A stretch of DNA of 64,000 nt from Antedon mediterranea (taxonomy: Eukaryota > Echinodermata > Crinoidea > Comatulida > Antedonidae), in contig NC_092673.1 in assembly GCF_964355755.1 (NCBI RefSeq), forward strand, positions 9,431,001 through 9,495,000, in the 5' to 3' direction. Position numbers and translations under genes: made by a program. Positions 35,901-50,900 of this stretch are shown in pieces (position 1 is the stretch's first letter; every line of letters starts with the position of its first letter). The notes beneath the pieces were generated by a model. It did no database searches. It was not told the origin of the DNA and saw nothing but the letters and a program-made list of their open reading frames with translations.

Positions 35901-38900
35901 TGAGATAGGTAATGATGTGTCGCGGCATATGTATCTTAAGGAACCGAACTTTGCCAAACCTAGTTAAATTCTTCTTTTGATCTCTCTCTCTGATGGTATC
36001 ATCAAGGTGAATCCTGGAAGTGGATAGCTTTGATAAGTTTGATGTACTTCTCGTCAATTTTTTGGTGTTTCAAAGCTCTCAGAAGTGACTGATGATCAAG
36101 GCTATCAAAAGCATTTTTGTAGTCCACATCAAGGTGAATCCTGGAAGTGGGGTTCTTGTAGATAGCTTTGATAAGTTTGATGTACTTCTCGTCAATTTTT
36201 TTGTGTTTCAAAGCTCTCAGAAGTGACTGATGATCAAGGCTATCAAAAGCCTTTTTGTAGTCCACGAAACTCAAGAACAAGTTGAAATTATATTCCATTG
36301 ATTTCTCAATAACTAGGCTGAGTGTGTGTAGGTGGTCTGATGTACCAAACCCTGCTCTAACCCCCACCTGCTCTCTTGGTTGGTTATCATCCAGCTGTGA
36401 CTGCATACGAGCAAGTATCACCTGGTAAAGATTTTATACAGGTGCGGAAGCAAGCTGATTGGTCTGTAATTTTTAACATACTTTTTGTCTCCTTTCTTGA
36501 ATATATGAATGACTTTATGAATGGTTTCATCCCACTGGTGAGGGATTTCCTCTTCTAGTATGATCTTGTTGAATAGATCCGTGACTATTGTAATTGCCTC
36601 TTCATCCCTCAGGCTGATTATGTCAGATGTTAGCTGGTCTTCACCTGGTCCCTTTCAATTTTTCATTTCTTAAGGGCATGGCTCACTTCACCCGGTAGGA
36701 TAGGAGGAACCACATCAGCTCTGTTAGACCAATTTTCATTCTCTCTCCAGTCCGATTGGTTGCTATTATAAAGGGTCTTATAGAAGTCCCTTAAAACTTT
36801 ATTGAGTTGCTGTTTGTATCTCTTGTATGTTAACAGTGAAAACTCATGACGTAAATTTTGCAATGCACATATGACGTCACAGCAATTTACGGTGACGGCT
36901 GTACGGCGAGCGCATGCGGCGATATCAAAGAATATATATCACAAGAATGAGTAATCAGCGGTTTTCCCTGTAACAGTAATATTGTCCATGCAGTAGTGTG
37001 CCGCCATAAGTCAGGATGTATACAACTTTTTGTGACGGTCACACTAATCTAAGCCTGGACCACCAGTAGTGTTTTCATGATAAAAAAATGTTATCAACTA
37101 CATCCCAACATCATGTTAAATGTTGTTTGAATATTTAATTGTTCGTTTCATGCAATTTATTTATTAAAAAACTACCGAATAAACAGTTCGCTTCATCAAC
37201 TGGGCGCTACCGGTCGTGTTGTTGTTTACGCGTTTTTACAAAGGATAGTTTAATAATATTTCTATATTTAACTCGTTTCTAGTAAAAAAAACCAAAAAAA
37301 CAGGTATGGAGGTGTGGTGTGTAATTAGTTCAGCATTGCTGTCCACTAAGAGCCTCATTGGAGGGCCTTCTGTCATTGGTAGTGTTTGGTGTTCAGATGT
37401 GTTGAATGTGCTAGATCTGTAGTAGTCAATGATGATGAATGAACTGTTGTAAATGACTACGATTGTCGTAGCTAGGAAAAGAAGCCTTGTTGGTGGTTTA
37501 GGAGGCAGTTGGCGTTTAGGGCAGCTGCATAGTTCTGATACGTCATGTCCACTTTGGGTGTTGATATGAGGTTGTTGAATGCCGATGGTGTCGGCTATCA
37601 ATTCCTCTTGTAACTTTGTTTAGCCAACTGTACGGTAACTGGAAGGTATTAGTGATCATACCGAGGGCGATGCATTCTTCCCTGCTGAGGAATAGTTTAT
37701 CTGAGTTATCGGTGACCTACGTTACTTGGCGGTGACGTACGTTACTTGGCGGTTTTGTCTTTTCTTAGTATCAACTATCATAGGATAGCGGCACCAAGGA
37801 TATTGATTCCCTTGTTATTGGCAGCATCCATCTTCAGAGTGACAGGTATAATGTCTTTCCGCTTGAGACCGAGATGATGCAAGACCTGTATGTCTGCAAG
37901 ACAACTCTAACAACTTGTGTCGGCCATGGCCAAGATGTTGGCTGATCTTGGTCTGGTGTTGAGTGAGTATCCAAGGAGGGTGTAGTCTTTCTTGTTAATG
38001 TCAACAGTAAGACGAATGAACGGCTGTGGCTGTGATGTTTGTTTAACCAAAGTTTGAGGTTGTCAAAGAGCAATAAGTTTACATAGCTACTATAGGCCTA
38101 TGGTTTAAGTACGTTGTAAACTGTGTAAATAAATAGGTGTCATTTTAGCTGATAATTACAATATCTAATTTTGATACTGAGGTCCCCCAGCCTTCTTCCT
38201 CTCACCATCCAAGCCACAATTAAGAAAAATTTAACTCCTCCCCTGGACAGTTCAAACGTAGTAACTTTTCCTATTACAATTCCAATCATATAGGCTACTT
38301 CATTATGCCAGTATTTTCGCTCCTTCTCCTCCCCATTCAAACACACCCCATATGCTGGGTGATGTGTTTAAGAATGTTCCAGTAAAAATTATGTTAGCCC
38401 TCAGTGGCAGTCCCCACTTTTTTCTGAACCCTAACTACCACACCCAATCTCCCTCTCCCACCAAATCCTTTTTGAAATGTAGTTTAAAACCTTCCCGGTA
38501 CAATTGCAACCATTTTGATACCCCATATGTATGGTTACATGCAGAAACAGAAATTTGTATAACAAACATCGAAAGTGGGCCATTTTGACCACATTGTGGC
38601 CTCTATCTTAGATCCTAGACGCCTTCCGGAGGATAATTCAAATACTGTAAAACATTTGTAATACAATTTTACAATTCGATAGCCTACAACCTCGAGCCCA
38701 AGTAAAAATGACATCACAACCCCCCCCCCCCCCCCCACCCCCAACAAAATCCCCAGGACTGGGGGAATTTTTAAAATGTAGTTTAAAACCTTCCGGGTAC
38801 AATTGCGATTATTTTGATACCCCATATGTATGGTTACGTACAGAAACAGAAATTTGTATAATAATAATAAACAATATTTATATAGCGCCTAATGGATCAC

Positions 38901-41900
38901 TGACCCCTCTAGGTGCTTTACATTGACCCTAACTAATGGTAATAAACTATCCCCCGCCGGACACCATTCCGGTATTTCTTAGTCGAGGTTTCGGGGATGG
39001 AAACAATCAATAATGTGAAAGAATGTAACTATGCTTAACTAAGGTAAAACTATCCCCCGCCGGACACCATCCCGGTATATCCGAGTCAAGGTTTCGGGGC
39101 CAGAATTAAGAATAGAGAGTAAATGAAGCATGCACTAACTTAACTAGGGTTAAACTATCCCCTGCCGGACACCATCCCGGTATTTCTGAGTCAAGGTTTC
39201 AGTGAAGCAATGAATGAATGAATAAGTTAATTAAATACCAGATGGGCTTTCAGTCGTGATTTAAAAATACTGACTGAGAAGCAAGTTTCACAAAGTGTGG
39301 AAGTTTGTTCCATAATGAAGGTGCTATTGCTGCAAAAGACCTTCTACAGCAGTGGATTATTTTGGTAATGTTAGAAGAAATTAATCACCAGACCTTAGAG
39401 AAACGAATTTGAATATCGACACATTCTACTGTATAATATACTTATGTTTCATTTAAACAAAAATCCAGGAAGTGTCATAATTAATTTAATAGAATAACTT
39501 GCTGTGAAATAATTTTTTTAATTGGAAAAAGACAATTTGTACTAATTTTGGCTTTTAATTTGCCAACATACTCATTTTTACAAGTAACAAATTATGTGTT
39601 CAGAAATAGAATTATGGAATTATGTGTAATCTATAAACGCATAACTACAATAATTTTGGTAATGACACCATGATAATGACAAAAGTATTAATATTTCTCA
39701 TCAACTGGAAACTTGGGAGTCATCTTCTTAAGAATGACAGTTGTTACTCGGCAAGTTTCGCGTGCAAGGGGCGTGGGCCGGGTCAGCATTCTGCTATTTC
39801 CTCTTTTAGTTTAGTTTTAGGATGCTGGAATGTTCAGTCCTTAAGCATATTCTCTGATAGAAACTTGTGTAGGAAGTCTAGCCACGAACGATCTTGTCTT
39901 GGAGACGATGTGAGGTGATCCATTAACATAGTTTAAGATCACACTGCCAAACAAAAGCCCTCCTACAATTGATGTCCCTTCTACAAAAAATATCCAGACC
40001 TTCTTAGGTCACTTTACAAATACAAGGCCTAATAGTCCAGTAGCTGCTTGGTCCTGGTTTTGTTTAGAACAGATAGGCAGCAAAGAGCATGGTTCAGCGT
40101 CTAACAAGAAATGCCTTTGCTACTGGAATAATCTTAGTGATCACATCCAGATGTGTACGGATACCTGTGTTCCGTCTTAGGTGTATCGTGTGTGATCATG
40201 TACTTTTGTTGACGGTACAACTGATATTCACAATGCTTAGATTGGACTGGTCATGTAATGGAGGAATACCGCCTACCAAAATACTAGTTCCAAATCAATG
40301 TTCGGTGTTTGCTGTGAGCATGTTTGTTATTATTGTTTACTTATAGTTTACTCTTTGGCTGACTATAATTTACATGTTGTTCCAAGTTGATGTTTGGTGT
40401 TTATGATCTTATGCATAAATTTGATTATAAAATATTTTGTTACATTTGTGCACAAACAGGTATTTTTTGTTTTACATTTGTGGCCATTATCACATTTGTG
40501 GGCAATAATCGTTTTCACATTTGTGGGTTAATATGGGTTTCCTCATTTGTGGTTGTTTCACATTACAGCCATTTTCACATTTGTGTGTTGAACAAGGTAC
40601 TACAGTATAGCATATTCTTCTTTTATGTGATGATGTAGTAGAAAAAAGGTTACCTTAAAGAGTACTTATTCTGTCATTTCAGAAGCTAAGAACAGATTAT
40701 ACTACTGAAGAAGAACTGATGATAAACCTTACTGAGGCCAGAATTGAAATTAAAGAAATTAAACATAAGCTACAAACAGCTGAGAACAACTTTTTAGTTG
40801 AACAAACAATGAACAAGTCTTTGACGGTAATAGAATCATGGTATCAGTAGTGACTTTTTTATTTGAGTAATAAACGGTGAATAGTCAACCGAGACTCATC
40901 CACAGTTATATGAATGTTTCAAATGAAATGACATTCATGTTGATACGCCAGTGCAATGCATAATGTAATGACCTTTGTAATTGTGTGTGCATGGTGCCAT
41001 TTGATGGGCTGGTAATACGCTAGGCAAGATCTTAGCCTAGATTCTAATTTCCTTGTAAAAATGCTTTAAGGGATTAACCTAAAAATCTTCATTTAAAATA
41101 ATCACTAAAAACTTGATAATTCACAGTTTGTAATATAATTTTAACTGAAATACCTTTTACTAGAGATCATTCTCTGCCATAATTTTGGTTAACTTTTTCA
41201 GTGTTATGACAACATACTGTAGTGGACATGTAAATCAAAGTCCCCCTATTATCCTTAAGAATGAAAATAATAATACCCTATTTTTAGTCATACTGTTGGC
41301 ATTATGATACATTTGTTACAAATGGAAAATGCTTTAGCAATTATTTTCTGTTTTAAACGTCTTGTTAGTTAGTGCTCAAAATGGTGTTTGAAGGTCGAAA
41401 ACTGCTCAAAATGAAGATTTTTTTGAATGTAATAAATTTTAGAAAAATAAATTTAGGAGCAGCAAGCCAAGTCAAATGAAAAGAGGTGCAGCTTGGAGAG
41501 AGCATTAAATTTGGTAGAAGTTGAAAAGGGGATATGGAACAACACAGAGAATGAACTGAACAAACAAATTGATAAGCTATGCAACGAACAAGAAAGATAT
41601 ATGCAAGGTATTAAACATGAAACAAAACATTTTATTCTTACATAGTATGTGGAACACCTTAATGTTGAATATGTTTTTTCATTTTTTTTTTTTTTTTTAA
41701 TGCTGATCATTAGGGACCCTCAGAGGTTTACAAGACAAACATATACACAAGATGCTCTCATAAACAAAGTCTTATTACAAGCCTTTGGGAGTGGAGTTGT
41801 AATTTGGTCCTTAGAAAAAAATCCTGACATAAGACGGGACTTGAACCCAGAACCCCTGGAGTGGTGTAGCCAAGCATCATAAACACCAAGCCACAACTCC

Positions 41901-44900
41901 ACTCGAGTGGTCATCTTTCACCAATAATCTATAATATAATAGCACTGAGCCAAAATTTGTTACTCTATCTCCTCCCAAATAGTCCAGTCAATCTAGTGAT
42001 ATTTAGAGGTAAACCCACCACAAATTGCAATAGTAACGAAACATTGATTTTTTCATTCCAAATGTACTTTAGAATGACATATTAAAAGTCACCGAAAATT
42101 GAAGCATTGGAACACATTATTTTTTACGTAATCTCAACAACTATATAGCGATTTTATTCCGTAAATATTTTTGGGGTAGGGGATAACATTTATGCCCATA
42201 ACTTGTGGTTTTATAATCCAATCTCAATAATCTTGATATCAATGTGTAGAATATATATTTCTTTCTAATATGCAATTTAAAAAAAACCAAAATACAACAC
42301 CTATTTATATAACTAGAGGTCAAAAGGTTATTGACCTTTTACAAAAACTCATTTTTTTCCATAAAAAAATGATTAACTGTAATATCGTATGCCATAATTG
42401 TGGATGCATTTAATCAAAATTGTGTTTTTTCTGTACCTATCGATATATAAAATAGGAAACATGATGTTAACTAGAAGAATTTTAAAAGTAATGTACTATT
42501 CTTATTGAAATTGATTCTGATCAAATGTAATGTAAACAATTTTGTGGTAGGGGGTAGCGTTTATGCCTATGCTATAATCCATTGTTTTATAATCATATCT
42601 AAATAGCTTTAGTACCAATGTGTATAGTATATATATCCTACTAATATACATTAAAAAAATAATTAATACAACAGTTATACGTAACTAGAGGTCAAAAGGT
42701 TTGACCTTTTATAAAAACTCAAATTTTTCCTAACAAAATTATTAACTGCAATGTCTTATTCCATAATTGCCGATGCATTTGATGAAACTTGTGTTTAGAG
42801 GTAACATTTATGCCTGCCAATAAAATCTAAATAACTACAAATGTGTATAATATGTATTTCTTACTCTAAAAACTAATTGATACAACAGTTGTTATGTAAC
42901 TATAGAGGTCAGTGACCTTTTACGAAAACTCAAATTTTCTTAAAATAGTGTAAAACTAAATTATGTTTATTTATATATTGGAAGTATTTGGTGCAAATAA
43001 TGTTTTTCCTGTACCTATTGTATCATCATGAAATAGGAAAAATGATGCTAGCTAGTAGAACATTGAAATTCATTAGCGGTATGTACTATTGCTGATTAAT
43101 GAGTCTTGATAATTTGGAATCAACTCATGATTTACTATAGATAGATTTTTTATGATTTTAGTATCAACGAATGTACGTAATGACAAGTATTGGATCTCCC
43201 CAGGGTTGCGTCCTCTCTCCTCTCCTGTATATTATATACACGGGTGACTGTCGCAGCAAACAGGACAATAGTCATCTTGTCAAATTTGCTGACGACACTG
43301 TCTTGCTGTCTCTCCTTAAAAATTCACAGGACGGCCATGGTTCCGCATTAGATGGAAGTCAATGTGACCAAAACCAAGGAGATGATTGTAGATTTTAGGA
43401 AGGAGAAAGAACGCAGCCCTCTGGTATCCCTCATAAATGACGAACCAGCAAAATTGTCCATTCCTTTAAATACCTAGGACAATCTCAGCTGGGAATTAAA
43501 TACAGAGGCAATAGTAAAGAAAGGGCACCAGAGACTTTATCTGTTAAGGAAGCTGAACCATTTTAATGTCGATAAAGTAATTCTCAGGGTTTTTTATAAT
43601 TCCTTTATTGAGAACGTTTTAACTGTTTTACTTTATATGCTGGTTTTTTAGTCTTAGGGTCAAAAAGAAAAACTCACTACAAAGAATTGTTAATTTAAGT
43701 TCTAAATTAATAGGTTGTCAACTTTGTAGATTATCTTCCTTCTGTGACATGCAAACTCTAGAAAAAAATAGAGCTATTCTAAAAAATGTTAACCATTCAG
43801 TGAATAAAATGTTAACCGTTCAGTGATTTCAAGCTCGTGCCTCAGGTGCCTCATGGGCGTCACTTTCGATGCCTGGCATGTAGAACACACCGTAAAAGAA
43901 ATTCTTTTTTGCCAGTTAAATTCTTAAATTCTTGAACTTTGACTCTTGTTATATTGTACTGTGCATTGTGATATTTTTGTATATTTTGTAAGATCATTTT
44001 AATCCAGACCTTTTTATTTGAATTGCCCCGTGTGGGATGATATTGTTTAATCCTTCAAATTGTACAGACACACTAAATCATTTTCTCTAGCAACCACAAT
44101 GTCATCTTTTGTAGCTTGTTTGCATCTGAAGACTACAGCATAATGTCAGAAATAAGTGCAATGACAAGCTTTTTTTAGAGCCACTTGTTTTCCAATTCCG
44201 AAAACTCTGGATGTTTTGTCACCAGTATCGCATGAGCAAACAGAAGGTTATCACAGATGTCTCTCAAAAGTACTGTTTGAACCAGTTTGATAGTTCTAAA
44301 GAATATCACAAGATGTTTTAAATGCTTGACTGCAGAGGAGCACTAGATAGATCCGTGTCATCGGATAATGACAGATGTTTTCCTGTTTGCTGATTCAATG
44401 GTTTTTTGTACTATCCGAAATAACATCTGTATCAGCAGCTGCATTCACTCATTGCCATTTTGTTCAAATACTAATTACGAATATTTATAAATTGTTGTTT
44501 GTTACAGAAAGTGATTCTATTTTGTGGAACATGTCACCGGTAAAATGTACAGGGATACTACCACCTGACCCGCCTTACCATGTGCGCCGTCTTTGGTGGA
44601 TGAGCCACTTTCAAAATCATCAAAGACTATGATTGCAGATCGTATCATAAGTCTCTACACTATTCCATGGAATGCTGTGCAGTAGAGCACTACCATCCAG
44701 AATGTAGGCCTACTGGAGTAACGCCCTGATACTATTGCGAGGCATTACATTCAGCGCAGATTTGGTCTGGATGTACTCATTCCTAAATCTCTTGTCAAAC
44801 CTCTGGTTTTCTTTGAGGCTTCTCATAGAAACTTTTTCAATCACCAGGTCTGTTGACAATCCAGCCCAGATGGTCCGAACGTCATACAACATGGAGGTCA

Positions 44901-47900
44901 TTATCAAACTGCTGTTGAACATCTTTGTATTTCTACTGGTTAAAAAATCGTTAAAATACTTACACATCCCAATATAAATACTGTAACCATGGCAACACAA
45001 ATGCCATCTGGAAAAAATGGAATGTAGATCATCCAGAAGCAACAGGAACAGGAACTCATCTGCATCTTGAGCTGGTCATGTGTATCGCTTTGGACTGAAA
45101 TGTTCACCCCAGGGTATCCCTGTGTGTATACCATTGTTGTTTACAGCGAAAACAACATTTTTAGCCAAAATTGACACATTATGTTGTGTTTTTCCGCAAA
45201 AATGACATGCTGAATAAAATGTTATGACTATAAGTTTGATATCACTGAATAGGAAATTTAATAAGCTTTCGGATGACATAAATCACACTTGTATATAATG
45301 TATTTCAAATGGTTAAATATATGTAATTAATGGAGCATATTAATTTTGACTTAAAATGACCTTATTGACCTCTGACCCCTTGACCCAATGCTTGGAATTC
45401 GGTGACTTTTAGTATGTTGTTCTACACTTTATATGGAATTAAAAAATACTTGCTTTGTTACTATTGCAATTTGTGGTGGGTATATCATTAGATTGACTGG
45501 ACTAAAACTGCAAGTCCGATACAAAATAACATTAAAGACCACTTCCCTATGTTTTTTAGATCTAATTTAAGATCACAAACTATATTTAATGTAAAAATAA
45601 TACTATATGGTCCTATTGCGATAACTTTTTTCGTCTTTAAACGGTTAAAAATGTGAAAAATAAGTCGATTCTAGTAATTATAGCGGCCCGCTATAAATCC
45701 CAAAATGCATTGCGCGCGGATTGATAATTTTGTTTTTCTTCTGTAATTCACCCACTTTTCGATCGATCGTGACGCCAAAACAAATGGAAGACTCCTAACT
45801 TTTCAGCGAAAATACCAGGTTTTTCCCAATTTGTATCAATGGAGTCTGGCAAAAATAGAAAGACAATTAAAGCCCCATTCCCTACGTTTTTTTGATCTAA
45901 TTTAAGATCACAAACTATATTTAATGTAAAAATAATACTATATGGTCCTATTGCGATAACTTTTTTCGTCTTTAAACGGTTAAAAATGTGAAAAATAAAT
46001 CGATTCTAATAATTATAGCGGCCCGCTATAAATCCCAAAATGCATTGCGCGCGGATTGATATTTTTGTTTTTCACCTGTAATTCGCCAACTTTTCGATCG
46101 ATCGTGAAGCCAAAACAAATGGAAGACTCCTAACTTTTCAGCGAAAATACCGGGGTTTCCCCAATTTGTATCAACGGAGTCTGGCAAAAATAGAAAGACA
46201 ATAAATGCAGCAACTATACAACGTCAGGCTAGGTATATAGCTAGCGTACGATGTTCGTACGTTATCGATGTTTACCAGCTAGGCCTACAAAACTAAGCCT
46301 AGCTAGGCTAGGCCTAAGACCGTCCACGAGAGGTCGATCGCCGCGAGCTACTTAGGTAGTGCATTGTTTCTCACTTTTTATCATAATTTACCATAAAACG
46401 TACATTTAAGACAAGGAATGACATGGTTTAATGTTTTTAAAGTGATATATATGTATTATTTTCCAAAAAACGTCCAAAATTGCAGGGAAGGGGTCTTTAA
46501 TGCAGCAACTATACACTGTCAGGCTAGGTATATAACTAGCGTACGATGTTTGTACTTTACTGATGTTTACCAGCTAGGCCTACAAAACTAAAGACCGTCC
46601 ACGAGAGGTCATTCGCCAAGAGCTACTTAGGTAGTGCATTGTTTCTCACTTTTTATCATAATTTACCATAAAACAAACATTTAAAACAAGGAATGACCTT
46701 GTTTAATGTTTTTAAAGTAATATATATGTATTATTTTTACAAATTGTAGGGAAGGGGTTTATAACAAAACTAATACTTTTGAAACAGTCGCACACTTCTT
46801 GAATGAAGGTGCGTCCATAGTACAGTAAGTAAAATAAAAATTAGAGAATAAAAAAATTATTTAACAATAGGCCTATTTACAGTACAAGGAAACTTAAAAT
46901 AAATTATGTACAAGATATATCATTTAATCATTTTCATTGTTGATTTTCCTTCACTTTTTCCATGCCCGTTTGGTGAAACCTTTACAAAATCTATCGAATG
47001 CACCTTCAATATTTGTAGGAAGATCAAGTACAGGTGAACCAAGAACATACATTAATTTTTGGTTTAGAGTTACATAGGGTACATGACCGTCATTATTGCT
47101 TTTATCTGACCAGCTTGAGCTATGTATGTTTAATGGTAACGTACTAGATCGCAATTTAAATTTTATGCTTGCACTTTTGAAGTCTAATGGCTTGATTTCA
47201 AGTTGTCCATTTATATGTGTCAATTTTGTCGTTAATATCATTTTTAAAACTATGTAAATAGTCTTTTCGTGTACTAGGCCGTTTAATAGGCCTACCTTAT
47301 TCTTTTTAGAGACTGTTCTTATACAATTTAAATTACTTTTTATTATTGGCTAATGGCTAATGACTAAAGTAAATATTTTTCTAGGCAGGGGCTTTCTTTA
47401 ATAATTTTACAGTCTAAAAGAGAAGATTTTAATGCAAGATCACTCCTCCAATCAATACAAGCACATTCTTTAATCTTAGACAACATAAAGCTGGTCAGAT
47501 CTACGGTGGGTTTATCCATCATGTTACATATGTCTTCAAACAAATTATCTAATCCCCATTTAGAAAAAGTAGTATGTAAACAACTTAAAAATTTAAAAAA
47601 CGAAAATCATTCTGATTACAATTAAGTTGAAGCAGAGCATTAAGCAAAACCTTTGGCCAACGATGTGATTCCATGTGTACATTTATTGGGAACCAACCCA
47701 GTTCACCATATAAGGTTGCACGCGGCGTGTTTCTAGACGCCTTAAGAATATAGCCATTTGCAATTGTAATTTTTCTATTTTATCAATATCAACTTTATTT
47801 AACGAACACCAAACAGCTGATTCGTAATTGATTGCAGGTAGACCGATTGTCCTCCATAATATATCTAAAAAAAATACCCTGTTATAAAGTGTTAAAATGA

Positions 47901-50900
47901 TTGCAATTGTCAATTAACGATTTGATATAAGCTATATAAGCCCATTTTGTAATTACATTTTGGAACTGTACATTTTCATTAGTTTCCTAGAAATATGGAC
48001 ACCAAGGTATTTGTAAGTCTCTACTTCAACAATAAATCTATCCCATAGCTTCCATTGTTTATGGCTGTTAATTCTTTTCCCAAAAACCAGAATATTGGAT
48101 TTATCTAAGTTAAAATTTAACTTCTATTTTTTTGCAAATAATGTTGCAAGATCAAGCATTTTTGACAATTCATGTTTGCTATCGGCAACTAATACAACAT
48201 CATCTGCCCAGAATAACCCACTTATCAAAGTGTTATTTATTTTGATACCAACATTGTTTGATACTAGCATTTTCTTAAATTCATTTATGAAAATTTTAAA
48301 TAGGATTCGAGAAAGTACACAACCAATTGCTTTACACCCTGTTGAATATTGAAGAATTCTGTGTCCATATCTCCAAATCCTACAGAACTATTATCTTCAT
48401 AAATTTCTTCCAATTTAATAATTTTGTTGAATAGGCTAAGTATATAACTGCATAATTATAATAATTGCAAAATCCATCTTGTTTTTAATGTTTTTTTTTT
48501 CTCTTTTGTGGCGTTAACCACTATTTATTCATTTCATCTTCAACAGATTAATACAATTATTTCTAATAATTTCTTCCGTACGAAACAAATTTACAAACAA
48601 TGAAGTAACCAAGTTTTCTACTGTTATTTTATTTAGATATATATATATTTAAAAAAATCACATTCCCATAAATATAAATTATAACAGGCGGTTAAGGTAA
48701 GATCTTCTGTTTTTTTCCGCCATAAAAATACGAGACAGTGATCCGGTCCATTTGTTTACACTTTTCAAAGTATGTGCCTTGTAAACGCAGAAGCATCCAA
48801 TAGAGAACATGTGGTCCACATATTTGTTTCCTGTACCTAGTACAATGTTTCGATAATTTGCCTCGATCCCAAATTTGTGTATGGTGTAAACGTTAATATA
48901 TTCCCATAAGGGTTTTACTTCGGTGCATTCATAAAAGAAATGGGCATCATCCTCTACGACGTTGCATTGTAGGCAAGTATCTGTGTTGCTTATTTTCCAT
49001 TTTAAGAGCCTTCTTTTGGTAGGTGTTATACAATGCAGTAGTTTGATGTTTAACTGTTTAAGTTTATTATCTTTAATATTTTTAATTTTTCTTTTCCATG
49101 TTAGAGTCCAATCGTTCTCTATGTTAAAATATGTTTCCCACTTTGTTTTACTTTTGGATAGTTCTAGACATTTTTCCTTAATAAAGAAAGAACATATTTG
49201 TTTGCTACTCATGTTCAAACATCGAACGTGTGCCATTCAGCAATCCAGTTTGATTTATACCTAAGCATATCAAGTAATTCATTTGCGTTAATGAACCTAT
49301 TCTCAATTACAATATCCTTAATATTTCGCACACCTGACCTTATCCAGTTTCTAAAAAATAATGACATGTCATTGTATAAAATCATTTTGTTATACCAAAG
49401 TTGTTGATGCAATATATCATCATAACATAATTGACGTTTAGTCATATCACTATTAAGTTTGACTAAAATACATAATATAGATAGAAATCAGGTATGGCTT
49501 TAAAAATAGCATCAATATATGATATGTTTTCAATAATATCTTTTGGGCCTATTCTATTAAAATACGTGTTTGGCAGACATTTCCACTTTGAATCCTCATT
49601 GTTATACAATCTTTTAAGCCAAGATATTTTTAAAGATTTAACCTGTGACCTGAAATCAGGCGCTTTAACACCACCACATTCATATTCGTTTATAAGAACG
49701 ACTCTTTTAACCTTTTCTCTTTTTCCATCCCACAAAAAGTCAAAAATTATGTTATCAACACGTTTTAGAACACTTTCAGGCGTGTCTATAATACTTGCAA
49801 CACAAACAAGTTTAGACAGGCCAAGCATCTTTAAGATAATTATTTTTCCAAAAATGGTCAAATTTCTTTTTCGCCACGATTTAAGCGTGTTTTGTAACGA
49901 ATAGATTTTTCGGACCAATTTTTAGCAAAACAAAATTCTTTGTCATGGCCAATATAAATACCTAAAACTTTAAAACCGTCAGAAATCCAATTAATGTCCA
50001 ATTGGTTGTCCTTTTTCTTCCATTTTCCAAGCCACATGGCATTTGTTTTTTCTTTGTTAAGTCTTAACCCAGACACACTACCAAATTTGATAACAACATC
50101 AATACACTTTTTTATGCTGTTCTCATCTTTCATAAATAAGACCGTGTCGTCTGCAAGTTGTGCAATTTTGACCTCGACAACTGGGTTTGGTAAAAGTATA
50201 CCTTTAATAAGTTTATCCTGTTTTATCTTTAACGCCATAATTTCAGCGACCAAAATGAACAGAAGCGCAGATAAAGGACAACTTATACCTCTAAACATTT
50301 TAAAGCTTTTTGAGCACCATCCATTGTTTTTAATGTTATTGATAATCTGAACTAAAAAAAAATAAATGCAGTATAAAAGTAATTTTATGAACTATTATTT
50401 CTATCATGCAAACAATTTGAGATCTGTTTGATATTCATTTTTCAGTCTGTCAATTGTTTTAAATGTAGAAATTCTCATAGGAAAACAAGATGCTGACCAC
50501 CAAACAGATTTATTCATTGAGGCTACAAGGCAACAGTCAGAAATATCTGAGAAATATGAAGGCCAGTTGAATGATATAAAGAAACAATGGGGAGAGGAAA
50601 AGACAGATTTAGAAAAGCAAAGAGATTTGCTGAAAGAAGAGGCACAGCAAATGAAGAAAATGGTAATGGAAAAGGAAGGAAGAATTTATACCTTGGAAGA
50701 TTCTGTTAAACAAATGAAAAAAGATAAAAGGTAAACCTAATGGCTACTTCATCCTATTGTTTTTTAATCATTTTATTCTTTTAAAGATGTAGTTTCCCCC
50801 AAAACATGAAACTTAAGATTAATTAAATCAGACTTTGAATAGGTTATTTTTTAGTTTTAATACTTACGTAGGGGATAAACCGAAAATTATGTTTTCACTT

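Noticed and set aside
40089-40638. Two consecutive 83-85-codon plus frames
   Set aside because: Hydrophobic by T-richness only; no signal peptide, motif or splice agreement. The second is made of CACATTTGTGG repeats.
41453-41710. 85-codon minus frame
   Set aside because: Antisense shadow of coiled-coil exon 12 and the SINE poly-A tail.
50446-50480. Acceptor TTTTTCAG at 50446 as the start of exon 13
   Set aside because: Joined to the phase 1 end of exon 12 it reaches a stop within five codons. The downstream ATAG at 50480 gives an open frame.
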